In this document: positions 1-6,889 of the stretch, piece by piece
How positions within the stretch are numbered: position 1 is the stretch's first letter
Layout: each line of letters opens with the position of its first letter
NCBI GenBank assembly: GCA_005778045.1
Contig: SXKQ01000001.1
Coordinates: 1 to 8,592, forward strand
Length of the DNA: 8,592 nucleotides
Reading direction: 5' to 3'
From: Planctomycetia bacterium
GTDB lineage: Bacteria > Planctomycetota > UBA1135 > GCA-002686595
Notes under the pieces: generated by a model
What the model saw: the letters and a program-made list of their open reading frames with translations, nothing else
The model's database searches: none
What the model was told of the DNA's origin: nothing
Position numbers and translations under genes: made by a program

Positions 1-304
1 TCGGCCACCCGACCGAGCCTCCACGCTCTGCACCCGCGCGCTCACGCGAACAGTTCGACTTCGCCTGAGCCCGCGCCCTTCACCACGTCGAGCACGCTCC
101 TCGCCCGCAACACGCGCCGGCCAGCAGGCCTGCTCGTATCCAACGCGCCCGCACCACCGCCCCAGCGCGCCTCGCACAACTCGCCAGACCGCCACACAGG
201 CCCAATCTGGGCGCTGGCGCACAATTTCGGCGGATCGCTCAGCCGCGGTGAAGCTCCCTTTCGCGATCGACGACGGTCGCCTCCAGCGCAAGTCATGCGC
301 TTGG
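1..304. other. Left-edge stretch, no gene recognised
   Basis: No reading frame here gives a protein I recognise. A minus-strand frame (42-296) is open for 84 codons and ends in a plausible-looking sequence, VELFA, but has no family motif, and long chance frames are expected at this GC. The plus frame that runs into the thioredoxin-like remnant is open throughout, but it lacks the WCxxC active site and lipoprotein or signal peptide expected of the N-terminal half of a TlpA protein. The upstream half of that gene is probably deleted or scrambled here. Confidence 0.4.
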
Positions 305-559
305 AGTTCCTATCCGCAGATCGTCGGCGTGAGCATCGACGAGGAGCGCGAATTGGTGCAGCGTTTCGTCTCCGGTCGCGGCATGCGCTAGCCGCAAACG
401 TCGCTCGGTCTCGTGCGCAACAATTCGATCGCGCGGCTCCACAACGTCAACTCGACGCCTTCGACGGTGTCGATCGCCGCCGGTGGAACGGTGCTCGCGC
501 TCAACCTAGCGGGTGCGCCGCTGCGCGAAGCAGTCGAACACGCGCTGGCGAGGAAGTGA
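305..559 (+). pseudogene. TlpA/thioredoxin-like protein, C-terminal half, amber-interrupted
   Basis: The frame reads IVGVSIDEERE, then RGMR, a TAG stop at 389-391, then PQT and later STPSTVSIAAGG, closing in TGA at 557-559. This is the second half of the TlpA/ResA-type thioredoxin fold: the beta strand with VGVSxD, the RGM-W-PQ segment and the cis-proline loop (here STPST), followed by the C-terminal helix. In this family the residue between RGMx and PQ is usually Trp, so the stop is most simply TGG changed to TAG. The upstream CxxC redox motif is absent from every frame in clear form; a neighbouring frame holds SPPA followed by a family-like MRLEFL, which may be its decayed relic. Such proteins normally act in the periplasm in disulfide reduction or cytochrome c maturation. 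This copy should be non-functional. The family call is fairly secure; the upstream boundary is approximate. Confidence 0.6.
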
Positions 560-800
560 GCCTCACGCACTCTCGACGCACGCCGCGCGGTCTCGCCGCG
601 GAGCCGGTGATGGGGCAGGTCGCGCGCGGCATCGACTGTTGGCGGAGCTTGTCGCCGGCCTACTTGATCGTCGAGCGGGGCAGCGCCGAGCTTCACGCGC
701 TTCGCAGCCTCCATGCGGAGCAGGCCCTCGCCAACCGAAAGCGGACTGTTGTGTCTGTCCAACTCCGCCTGTGCGCGGCTCTCGCGCTCCCTCACGCAGC
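560..800. other. Convergent spacer, no gene recognised
   Basis: About 240 bases lie between the thioredoxin-like remnant (+) and the end of the GT4 gene (-). All six frames were read; several are open, as expected at this GC, but none shows a familiar motif. No convincing stem-loop with a T-run, such as a rho-independent terminator, was seen. Confidence 0.4.
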
Positions 801-1889
801 TCAGACGTGCTGCGTCAGCTTCGAGAAATCCAGGCCCAGCCACTGGCCGTAGAGCGCGAGATAGCCCGCTGCGGCGCGTTCCCAAGTGTATTGAGCGGCG
901 TGGGCGCGTACGTGGTCGGCGCGCTGCGCTGCGAGGGCCGGATCGATCCCCGGTTCGATCACCGCGCGCATCGCTGCGGGGTCGAAGTGCGTCAAGTAGT
1001 AGGCAGCGTCGCCGCCGATCTCCGGCAAGCAGGTTCGGTCGGAGACGAACACCGGGCGCCCGAAGTGCATGGCTTCGATCGGGGGCAAGCCGAAGCCCTC
1101 GGTGAGCGACGGGAACAGAAAACCAGCACAGTGCTCGTAGAGCCACGCCTTCTGGTCGTCGCTGATGTCGAGAAGCAGGCGGAGGTTTGCCAAAGGGGCT
1201 CGCGCAAGCTCGTCGCGGAGTTGCAAAGAGTCGGAACGCGAGGGGCCGGCGAGTACGAAGCGCATCTGCGGCCACGCACGCGCCAGCTCCACGACCGCGC
1301 GCGTGTTCTTCGAGGGCGACATGCGCGAGAGGTGGAACAAGAACGGCGCGTCTTCGAGCACTGGAATTGGGCTGCGTCCGCAGCTGAGCACCAGAGAGCG
1401 GGCGCCGTTGTGGACCACGTCAACCGGCTGCTCTAGGCCGAAACGGGCCGCGAGGTCGTCACGCGCGTAGCGCGAGATCGTCACGATGTGCTGGTTCCGG
1501 CTCAGCGCGCGTCGAACGCGCATCTTGCCGCGAAACAGCGAAAGCCCGGACTTGGCGTAGACAAAATTGAGGTCGTGGATCGTCACCGCGCAAGCGCGCG
1601 TGCCCGCCGTCGGGTGGAGGCGGTTGAAGTGATCGAGCCGATGCCACAGATCGCACGCCGGCCCGCTCGTCGCGCGCCAGCGCTGCCAACCGTCCGCTGC
1701 GAGGTAGCCGACTTCAGGCCCGTACCGGCCGTGGAGCGACGGGTGCATGTGGAACATCAATTCGACGCCGTGGCGGTCGCGCAGTTGTGTCGCAACGCTT
1801 GCCAAGCGTCGCCCCAACTGCTCGGAGTACTCGCCGATGCCATCGCGAAGCGACGTGCTCTTGCCGAAACTGACGCACAGCCGCTTCAA
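801..1889 (-). CDS. GT4-family glycosyltransferase (intact)
   Basis: This is a 362-residue GT-B glycosyltransferase of family GT4, predicted cytoplasmic and probably adding a mannose- or rhamnose-type sugar to a surface glycan. The N-terminal domain has a glycine-containing loop (DGIGEYSEQLGRRL, about residues 16-29) and the TIHDLNFVY segment (103-111) seen in a GT4 subgroup that includes mannosyltransferases. A linker with TISRYARDD (137-145) leads to the donor domain: FHLSRMSPSKN (185-195), FVLAGP (211-216), and the E-x7-E signature EGFGLPPIE (264-272). The length is normal for the subgroup. The frame is open far upstream, but homology starts at KRLCVSFGKS. The TTG at 1889 shares the TTGA overlap with the TGA of the upstream glycosyltransferase, so I take it as the start; a GAGG lies about 12 bases before it. 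It ends in TGA at 801-803. Acceptor and donor cannot be read from sequence. Confidence 0.88.
   Translation of the reverse strand: MKRLCVSFGKSTSLRDGIGEYSEQLGRRLASVATQLRDRHGVELMFHMHPSLHGRYGPEVGYLAADGWQRWRATSGPACDLWHRLDHFNRLHPTAGTRACAVTIHDLNFVYAKSGLSLFRGKMRVRRALSRNQHIVTISRYARDDLAARFGLEQPVDVVHNGARSLVLSCGRSPIPVLEDAPFLFHLSRMSPSKNTRAVVELARAWPQMRFVLAGPSRSDSLQLRDELARAPLANLRLLLDISDDQKAWLYEHCAGFLFPSLTEGFGLPPIEAMHFGRPVFVSDRTCLPEIGGDAAYYLTHFDPAAMRAVIEPGIDPALAAQRADHVRAHAAQYTWERAAAGYLALYGQWLGLDFSKLTQHV
1886..1889 (-). promoter_or_regulatory. TTGA stop/start overlap (translational coupling)
   Basis: On the minus strand the four bases TTGA contain both the TTG start of the downstream glycosyltransferase and the TGA stop of the upstream one. 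Such overlaps normally couple translation of the second gene to the first. Here the first gene carries an amber codon about 800 bases earlier, so coupling would need an internal restart or readthrough. Confidence 0.6.
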
Positions 1890-3142
1890 ACCGTTGCAGC
1901 CTCGTCGGCGCCGAGCACCGCTCGACGCAGGGCGGGCAGCACGGCTTCGAATGAGAATCGCGCTCTGCAAGCGCGTTCCGATTCCCGGCGTCGAGCGTGG
2001 ACTGCTCCGGCCGAAAGCCCCTCCAAACGCGTGAGCGCCTCGTCGAGCGCTCGCGGTTCGAACGGGTCGATGCAGTCCCCCAGCCGGCCGCCGTCCAAGA
2101 TCTCGAACGGGCCGCCGTGGTCGGGCCCAATCAACAACAAGCCGCGCGCCGCGGCCTCGGGGAAAACCATCCCGAAGGGCTCGTCGAGCGTGAGCAGCGC
2201 TAGCACGTCGCAACGCTCGTAGAGCGCGTCCAAATCGGCGCGCGGCAAAAATCCGTGCCAGTGAACTGCGCCCTCAGGCAGAAGCTGACTGGCGAGTGCG
2301 CGCAGGCGTTCGCGCATCGGGCCGTCCCCGACCAGGTGCAGCACCGCGCGAGGCCGCCTTGCGTGGTAGAGCGCAAAGCCCTTGAGGACGGTGTCCACGT
2401 TCTTGTAGGCCTCGAGTCGTGTGTGCGTCAACACCCGCAAAGCGTCGCCGTCCGGGAGTCGTTCGCGCACGCGTTCCGCGCCGAATCGCACGATCGGATA
2501 AACGACCTCCTGTGCGCAGCGCCCGTAGATTTTTCTCGCGTTATCGCGCGAAAACTCGCTGATGGCGTAGATATCGTCGAGCCTCGCGGTCATCTCTATG
2601 TCGAAACGCGCGGATTTCTCGCGCTGCGCATGGTGTGCCTGCTCGTTTCGACGCGCTTTGACGTAGGCCTCGGTAGCGAACTCTGCTGGCTCGCCGGTCG
2701 TCTACTCGCAGCGCTCCTCGAGCCGCGGGTTGGCGAGCGCTAGGTGATGAGACCTCGGCGGCTCGTTGCACTGCCATACACGCCGCGCGCGGATCCTCGC
2801 GGCGCCAAGCATCGTGTTGCACGGGAAGTTGTGGGCCACGACGACATCGACATCTTGCAGCAAGCGCGAAGCTCGGGCTGCCCGGGTTCGCAGTTTGGCC
2901 GAAGGGCTCGATCCAAACAGGAAGTCGCTCCAGCGACGTTTGGCCGCTATATCGACCCTCAGCCCCGCAAGCTCCGCGTTCCAGCAAGTGCGGTTTAGAC
3001 TCTGCGTGACGATACGGACATCGTCGCCAGCACTTGTGAGCGCCCGAGCCTGTTGCAAACACAGGAACTCCGCGCCTCCGGGCACTAGAAACGCCGGGTG
3101 GAAGAGTGCGATGCGGGCCACGTTGGGAGTTGTGATGCGCAC
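1886..3142 (-). pseudogene. GT4-family glycosyltransferase split by one amber codon
   Basis: Read through, this is a 418-residue GT4 glycosyltransferase of ordinary length. The acceptor domain begins VARIALFHPAFL with the PGGAE loop (21-25), and the first part stops at TAG, codon 147 (2704-2702). The same frame continues without a shift: AISEFSR (193-199), VVYPIV, LTHTRLEAYKN, HLVGDGP (269-275) and the E-x7-E motif EPFGMVFPE (321-329), ending in TGA at 1888-1886. The start is GTG at 3142; a second GTG at 3121, just before the first conserved strand, is the alternative, and neither has a good ribosome site. As it stands the products would be a 146-residue N-domain and possibly a 235-residue C-domain restarting at ATG 2593. 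The gene leads a two-gene minus-strand operon and overlaps the next gene by 4 bases. Amber suppression, a split enzyme or simple decay are all possible; decay fits the neighbourhood best. Confidence 0.8.
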
Positions 3143-3314
3143 CCCAGAGATGCCGATTGGAAGCTGCGCGTGGGGGTTTCTGGGCTGCGAAGCTTGCGTC
3201 CGCCCGCGACGCGAAAGGGAGGGGCCTGATTGAGGATAGCGGCGCGTACGAGCGCCGGAAAGCTGAAACCAAGACTGCTCTCGCGCCCCTTGCCGCCGGA
3301 CTTGTGCCGCTCGT
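3143..3314. promoter_or_regulatory. Divergent intergenic promoter region
   Basis: These 172 bases separate two divergently transcribed units, glycosyltransferases to the left and sugar-nucleotide genes to the right, so promoters for both should lie here. The best plus-strand candidate is listed separately (3290-3319). For the minus strand a weak pair can be drawn: TATCCT at 3238-3233 with TTTCCG 17 bases upstream. Its -35 is poor and I give it little weight. No protein-like frame or obvious operator palindrome was found. Confidence 0.4.
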
Positions 3315-3319
3315 ATGAT
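3290..3319 (+). promoter_or_regulatory. Candidate sigma70-type promoter
   Basis: TTGCCG (3290-3295) and TATGAT (3314-3319) are separated by 18 bases, and the -10 matches TATAAT at five of six positions. It is the most promoter-like pair in the divergent gap. The -10 overlaps the ATG at 3315, so a transcript from here (start near 3326) could only use the ATG at 3333 and would have a very short leader. This is inferred from consensus only; the organism's sigma factor preferences are unknown. Confidence 0.35.
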
Positions 3320-4232
3320 TCGGCGCTCCGTGATGTCGCAATCATCACCTCAGTGCCTAATCGTGGGCGCCTCGGGCTTCATCGGCCGCCGCCTCGTGCA
3401 GCGATTTGCTCTCGGTGGCGCGATGGTCGACGCGTGGAGTCGCACCGCTGCCCCGGAGTTCAAGAGCTCCGGGACGGTGCGTTGGCGAAGTGTCGACCTG
3501 CGTGCGCCCGGGGACTTGCCGCCTGCGCCCGAAGGCGGTTGGGACTGCGTGATGCACTTTGCCGGGCACTCCCGTCCGCGACAGACCAATGCTCACACGG
3601 ACGTCCTGGATACAACGCGCATGTTGTCGCGCGTGTTGCACCACATCGAGCGCGTCTCGCCGCGCGCGCGTTTCCTGTTCAACTCCAGCGGGCATGTGTA
3701 TGCGCCCGCCTCGACGCCGCGGGACGAAGAGGCGCCGACTTATCCCCACAGCGCCTACGCGCTCTCCAAGCTGCTCTGCGAGACGCTTGTCCAAGAACGA
3801 AGCGACCGGCTTCACGTCGTCGTCGTCCGCGCCTTCAACCTGCTGGGCCCCGGCATGCCGCAGGGGCTGTTGGTCCCCGACTTCCTCCGCACCCTGAGCA
3901 CAGGGTCGACGCAGATTGCGATGGCGGGCTCCAATTCCTGGCGCGACTTTCTCGACCTTCGAGACGCCGTGGACGCCTACTACGCGCTCGCCAGCGTTCC
4001 GTGCGCGAGCGGGGCCGTTTTCAACCTCTGCTCGGGGCGTGCGTCGCGCGTAGCCGAACTGCTGTCCGCCATCGCGGCCGCGCGCGGAATCGCGGCGCAA
4101 TTGAGCTTCAGGGATTCGACAGAAGAACATCTTCTCGGGGATCCCAGTCGTTTGTGCGCCGCCACCGGCTGGGCGCCGCGGCGTTCGCTGAGCGACGCGG
4201 CAGCGTCCATCGCGGGGGCGCTCGATGGGTGA
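3315..4232 (+). CDS. rmd: NAD(P)-dependent SDR, probable GDP-4-keto-6-deoxymannose reductase
   Basis: This is a 305-residue extended short-chain dehydrogenase/reductase. It has the nucleotide-binding GASGFIG (18-24), a catalytic Ser in FNSSGHVY (about 124-125) and the YxxxK pair in YALSK (Y148, K152). Later come RAFNLLGPG, the RDFLDLRDAVDAY stretch typical of Rmd/GDP-fucose-synthase-like enzymes, and FNLCSGRASRVAEL. With gmd in the same cluster, the likely reaction is reduction of GDP-4-keto-6-deoxy-D-mannose to GDP-D-rhamnose; another NDP-sugar epimerase or reductase activity is not excluded. Two starts are possible, ATG 3315 and ATG 3333. Neither has a clear Shine-Dalgarno, and the 3333 start is favoured if the TATGAT at 3314 is a real -10. 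It ends in TGA at 4230-4232, overlapping the ATG of the next gene by 8 bases. No frameshift or premature stop is present, unlike the genes that follow. Confidence 0.75.
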   Translation: MIRRSVMSQSSPQCLIVGASGFIGRRLVQRFALGGAMVDAWSRTAAPEFKSSGTVRWRSVDLRAPGDLPPAPEGGWDCVMHFAGHSRPRQTNAHTDVLDTTRMLSRVLHHIERVSPRARFLFNSSGHVYAPASTPRDEEAPTYPHSAYALSKLLCETLVQERSDRLHVVVVRAFNLLGPGMPQGLLVPDFLRTLSTGSTQIAMAGSNSWRDFLDLRDAVDAYYALASVPCASGAVFNLCSGRASRVAELLSAIAAARGIAAQLSFRDSTEEHLLGDPSRLCAATGWAPRRSLSDAAASIAGALDG

Positions 4233-4675
4233 GATCGCGGCCTGCTCGCGCGCACGAGACGGCTTGCCCTACATGCCTGCGTTCCGCCGCCAAGTCGAGT
4301 CGCTCGTGCTCGCGCCGGGCGACGCTTAGCGGCGACACATGGTGGAAGGCGACAGCCAGGACGCGTCCTTCGAGTTCCTCGAGCCGTGGGCGCGCGCCAA
4401 CCAGCGAGTGCAGCGTCGCGCGCCGGCTCGCGACGCGCGATGTCGATGCCGTCGCGCCGTTCGTGTTCCTTGGCGGTCAGTTCTTGTGACACTTGGGGCT
4501 TCGCGATCCACGCGGTGTGAAGTGGACGACCCAGGCGCCCGGCCACCCCGAATACGCAGCCGATCGGCTGACGCCGATGAACTCCGTGGGGAGCTGCGTG
4601 CTGTTCAAGCGCTCAATTCTCGACGCGGGGATCCGCATGCGAGGGACCTACGAGACCAGGCCGCTCGTCGGCATG
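4225..4675 (+). pseudogene. Decayed glycosyltransferase (Anp1/Mnn9-like), with stop, deletion and truncation
   Basis: The ATG at 4225 overlaps the end of the reductase gene. The frame reads RRQVESLVLAPGDA, then TAG (4327-4329), then VEGDSQDASFEFL, a GDSxD-type metal/nucleotide motif. After NQRV (about 4410) the matching sequence resumes one frame over with ARRLATRDVDAVAPFVFLG, and some 45-50 residues that family members carry between these segments are missing. An extra base near 4484 and a missing base near 4502 then bracket CDTWG, after which the original frame returns as LRDPRGVKW, MNSVGSCVLFKR and GTYETRPLVGM. The motif order resembles bacterial Anp1/Mnn9 (GT62)-like glycosyltransferases, which usually continue for tens of residues more. 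The 3' end is instead fused to aminotransferase sequence. It would have been a cytoplasmic or membrane-associated transferase of the glycan pathway and cannot work now. The remnant call is firm; the exact family is less so. Confidence 0.65.
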
Positions 4676-5300
4676 GCCGCGATCGACGCGGTGGCGACGT
4701 ATAGCTTCTACGGCGACAAGATCATCAGCGCGGGCGAAGGCGGGATGATCCCGACGAACGACGGCACCCTCGCGGCGAAGATTCGGTTGTTGCGTGGTCA
4801 GGGCATGGACCCGCAACGGCGCTGCTGGTTTCTGATCGTTGACTACAACTGCCGCGTTAGCAACCTCGCAGCGGCCATCGGCTGCGCGCAACTCGAGCGG
4901 ATCGAGGCGCTGATCGCGCGTCGCCGCGAAATCGCGGCTTGGTGTCGCTAGTGCCTCGCGCGACTGGCGGACGAGCTGGCCTGCAACTCGCAAGCGAGGG
5001 GGCCGGCGCACGCGGTGCGTTCTGGGTCTCCAGCCTGCGCGTGCCAACCCACAAGCGCGACGGCTTGCTGCGTCGGTTGTCGGACCGTGGCATCGATTCG
5101 CGTCCGTTCTTCCCGCCGCCGCACAGCATGCCGATCTACAGCGACGCGAAGCTCCAAGGCGAGCGGCCCCTGCCGGCAGCGGATCTGCCCGGCGCTAGCG
5201 GCCTGAACTTGCCACCTTCGGCTCGATGCTCCGCGCCCCGGTGAAACGCATCGCGGACGAGATCGTTGCATTCGACTCGGCCAGAACGCCGAACGGGTCC
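4676..5300 (+). pseudogene. C-terminal half of DegT/DnrJ/EryC1 aminotransferase (perosamine-synthase-like)
   Basis: The segment contains ATYSFYGDKIISAGEGGMI, whose Lys (codon 4718-4720) is the PLP-binding residue of sugar aminotransferases, then IRLLRGQGMDP, SNLAAAIGCAQLERI, and near the end SRPFFPPPH and VKRIADEIVAF. These match GDP-perosamine synthase and relatives, which convert GDP-4-keto-6-deoxymannose to GDP-perosamine. The first 170 or so residues are gone; the 5' end is fused in frame to the glycosyltransferase remnant. Damage includes TAG at 4949-4951, a frame change near 4975-4985 and another at 5212-5214. Conserved aromatic and glycine positions are also changed: RCWFLIVDYNCR stands where relatives have RYWxPxxGYNYR. 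Such substitutions argue for true decay. The downstream acetyltransferase remnant begins at ATG 5301. DegT identity is secure; perosamine specificity is inferred from context and motif likeness. Confidence 0.75.
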
Positions 5301-5588
5301 ATGAACTCGCGACGCGATCTCTGGTTTCTTGGCGGCGGAGGCGCCGCCTAGCAGGTCTGGGCCGTGGTGCGCGCGCTCCAAGCGACGGGCGTCCAGTGGC
5401 GCGTGCGGGGATTCGTCGTGCTAGCGCCTCCAGGCTCTGGTCTGAAGGGCCAAGAAGCCCGAGAGGAGCGTGACTTCTTGGAGCGCGCGGACCCGGCGCA
5501 AGACTTTGCGGTGATCGGCCTGGGCGCCTCGGCAGCGCGTGTCGGCATTCCTGCGCGGCCTCTGGCCAGCTCCTACTCGATACCGTAG
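5301..5588 (+). pseudogene. N-terminal domain of PglD/PerB-like sugar O/N-acyltransferase, amber and truncated
   Basis: From ATG 5301 the frame gives DLWFLGGGGAA, TAG at 5349-5351 (codon 17), then QVWAVVRALQATG, RGFVV, GSGLKG, EERDFLERADP and FAVIGLGASAARVGI, ending at TAG 5586-5588. This is the Rossmann-like N-terminal domain of the PglD/NeuD/PerB acyltransferases, where the first loop is normally GxGGHx(R/K). The following left-handed beta-helix domain, about half of a normal 200-220-residue protein, is absent; gmd starts 18 bases later. PerB-type enzymes N-acetylate GDP-perosamine, so lying directly after an aminotransferase remnant fits a perosamine branch. As found it cannot transfer acetyl groups. 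The family call rests on loop and strand pattern, so confidence is moderate. Confidence 0.6.
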
Positions 5589-5606
5589 GCTAGGCTTCGC
5601 TTAGTC

Positions 5607-6641
5607 ATGCATCGAAAACGAGCGTTGATCACCGGAGTCACGGGCCAAGACGGCAGCTATCTCGCCGAATTGCTGCTGAAAAAGGGCTACGAGGTTCACG
5701 GCATCGTGCGCCGCGTCAGTTCGTTCAACACGGGACGGATCGATCACCTGCACGTCGGCGACGACGCGCATCCGGATTTTCACCTTCACTACGGCGACCT
5801 CTCGGACGCAGGCTCACTGCGCACGGTGCTCGACAACGTCGGTCCGGACGAGGTCTACAACCTCGGCGCCCAGAGCCACGTGCGCGTGAGCTTCGACCAG
5901 CCGCAGTACACCGTGGACGTCACCGCGGTCGGCGTGATTCGCCTTCTCGACGCGATTCTCAGCTATCAAAAGCACAGCGGTCGTACGCTGCGTTTCTACC
6001 AAGCGGGAAGCTCGGAAATGTTCGGCTCGGCGCCGCCTCCGCAGGACGAACGTACGTCGTTCCACCCCCGCAGCCCTTACGCGTGCGCCAAGGTGTACGC
6101 GCACTGCCAGGTCGTCAACTACCGCGAGAGCTACGGGCTGTTCGCAAGCAACGGCCTCCTATTCAATCACGAGAGTCCGCGCCGCGGAGAGAACTTCGTC
6201 ACGCGCAAGATTACGCGTGCGGCGACGCGCATCAAACTCGGCCTGCAACAAAAGCTGCAACTCGGCAATCTCGACGCCAGACGCGACTGGGGCTTTGCGG
6301 GCGACTACGTGGAAGCCATGTGGCGCATGCTTCAACAACCCGAGCCCGGAGATTTCGTCGTTGCGACGGGCGAGAGCTTGAGCATCCGCGAGTTCCTCGA
6401 CCTCGTGTTCGGCGAGCTCGATCTAAATTGGGGTCGCTACGTGGTGGTCGACAAGCGCTTCCTTCGTCCAGCCGAAGTCGATCATCTCCAAGGCGACGCC
6501 ACGCGCGCGAGAGAGGTGCTGGGCTGGACGCCGCGCCATGACGTTCGTTCGCTCGCGCGCATGATGGTCGCATCGGATCTCGCTTTGGCTTCGCGCGAGC
6601 GACTGCTTGTGGACGCCGGCGAGCGCGCGCCGACGAGCTGA
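5607..6641 (+). CDS. gmd: GDP-mannose 4,6-dehydratase
   Basis: This is a 344-residue enzyme that converts GDP-D-mannose to GDP-4-keto-6-deoxy-D-mannose in the cytoplasm. It begins [20 protein letters not shown] with the GxxGxxG NAD(P) loop (G10, G13, G16). [14 protein letters not shown] (35-48) is the dinucleotide/substrate loop typical of Gmd. AQSHVRVSF (88-96), [10 protein letters not shown] (131-140; catalytic Ser135 and Glu137 where many relatives have Thr and Glu), and Y158/K162 in YACAK complete the active site. [16 protein letters not shown] (187-202), [10 protein letters not shown] and [11 protein letters not shown] are also classic. Length is normal and no stop or shift is seen. ATG 5607 is supported by homology; only a weak AGG lies upstream. 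The same frame is open back to TAG 5586, so the truncated acyltransferase ends only 18 bases before. It ends in TGA. It is the best-preserved gene of the cluster. Confidence 0.93.
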   Translation: MHRKRALITGVTGQDGSYLAELLLKKGYEVHGIVRRVSSFNTGRIDHLHVGDDAHPDFHLHYGDLSDAGSLRTVLDNVGPDEVYNLGAQSHVRVSFDQPQYTVDVTAVGVIRLLDAILSYQKHSGRTLRFYQAGSSEMFGSAPPPQDERTSFHPRSPYACAKVYAHCQVVNYRESYGLFASNGLLFNHESPRRGENFVTRKITRAATRIKLGLQQKLQLGNLDARRDWGFAGDYVEAMWRMLQQPEPGDFVVATGESLSIREFLDLVFGELDLNWGRYVVVDKRFLRPAEVDHLQGDATRAREVLGWTPRHDVRSLARMMVASDLALASRERLLVDAGERAPTS

Positions 6642-6772
6642 GCGGCCGCCCAGAGACGCGCCGAGCAACGGCTCCGGCGATCGACACGAGCGAGATCAAG
6701 AACCCGGACGCGGTACGACGACCGTTTGCATGCACGCCGAAGCACCGTTCGGCGTCGCTCTCACCGGGCGCT

Positions 6773-6889
6773 CCGCTCGAACAGGCTGAGTTCCGCACCC
6801 GTTCGCAGTTTGGTGAAGACGCCATCCTGCAGCGCTTGATCGCGCACGTGCCGCTGGCGGAACGTTCGAGCGTCGAGTTCGGCGTAGAG
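6773..6889 (+). pseudogene. FkbM-like methyltransferase N-terminal fragment
   Basis: After gmd, a short plus-strand frame reads PLEQAEFRTRSQFGEDAIL followed by LIAHVP and SSVEFGVE, after which the match stops. The pattern SQxGEDxIL ... xVExGVE is the start of a class of SAM-dependent methyltransferases, often found in glycan loci, where VEFGVE is the first Rossmann strand and SAM loop. No suitable start codon precedes it in frame and the remaining 150 or so residues are missing. It looks like the leftover of a sugar methyltransferase gene that once followed gmd. Only about 40 residues support this. Confidence 0.45.

Noticed and set aside
388..1275. Long minus-strand frame of 295 codons overlapping the GT4 gene and the thioredoxin remnant
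   Set aside because: Arg/Ala/Pro-rich composition, no motif, and mostly out of frame with the clear GT4 gene; a high-GC shadow frame.
513..1436. Long plus-strand frame of 307 codons
   Set aside because: It is antisense to the GT4 gene over most of its length and has no family signature.
3230..4489. 419-codon plus frame overlapping the reductase
   Set aside because: Only its last 30 or so residues (ARRLATRDVDAVAPFVFLG) are meaningful, as part of the frameshifted glycosyltransferase; the rest is a shadow of the reductase gene.
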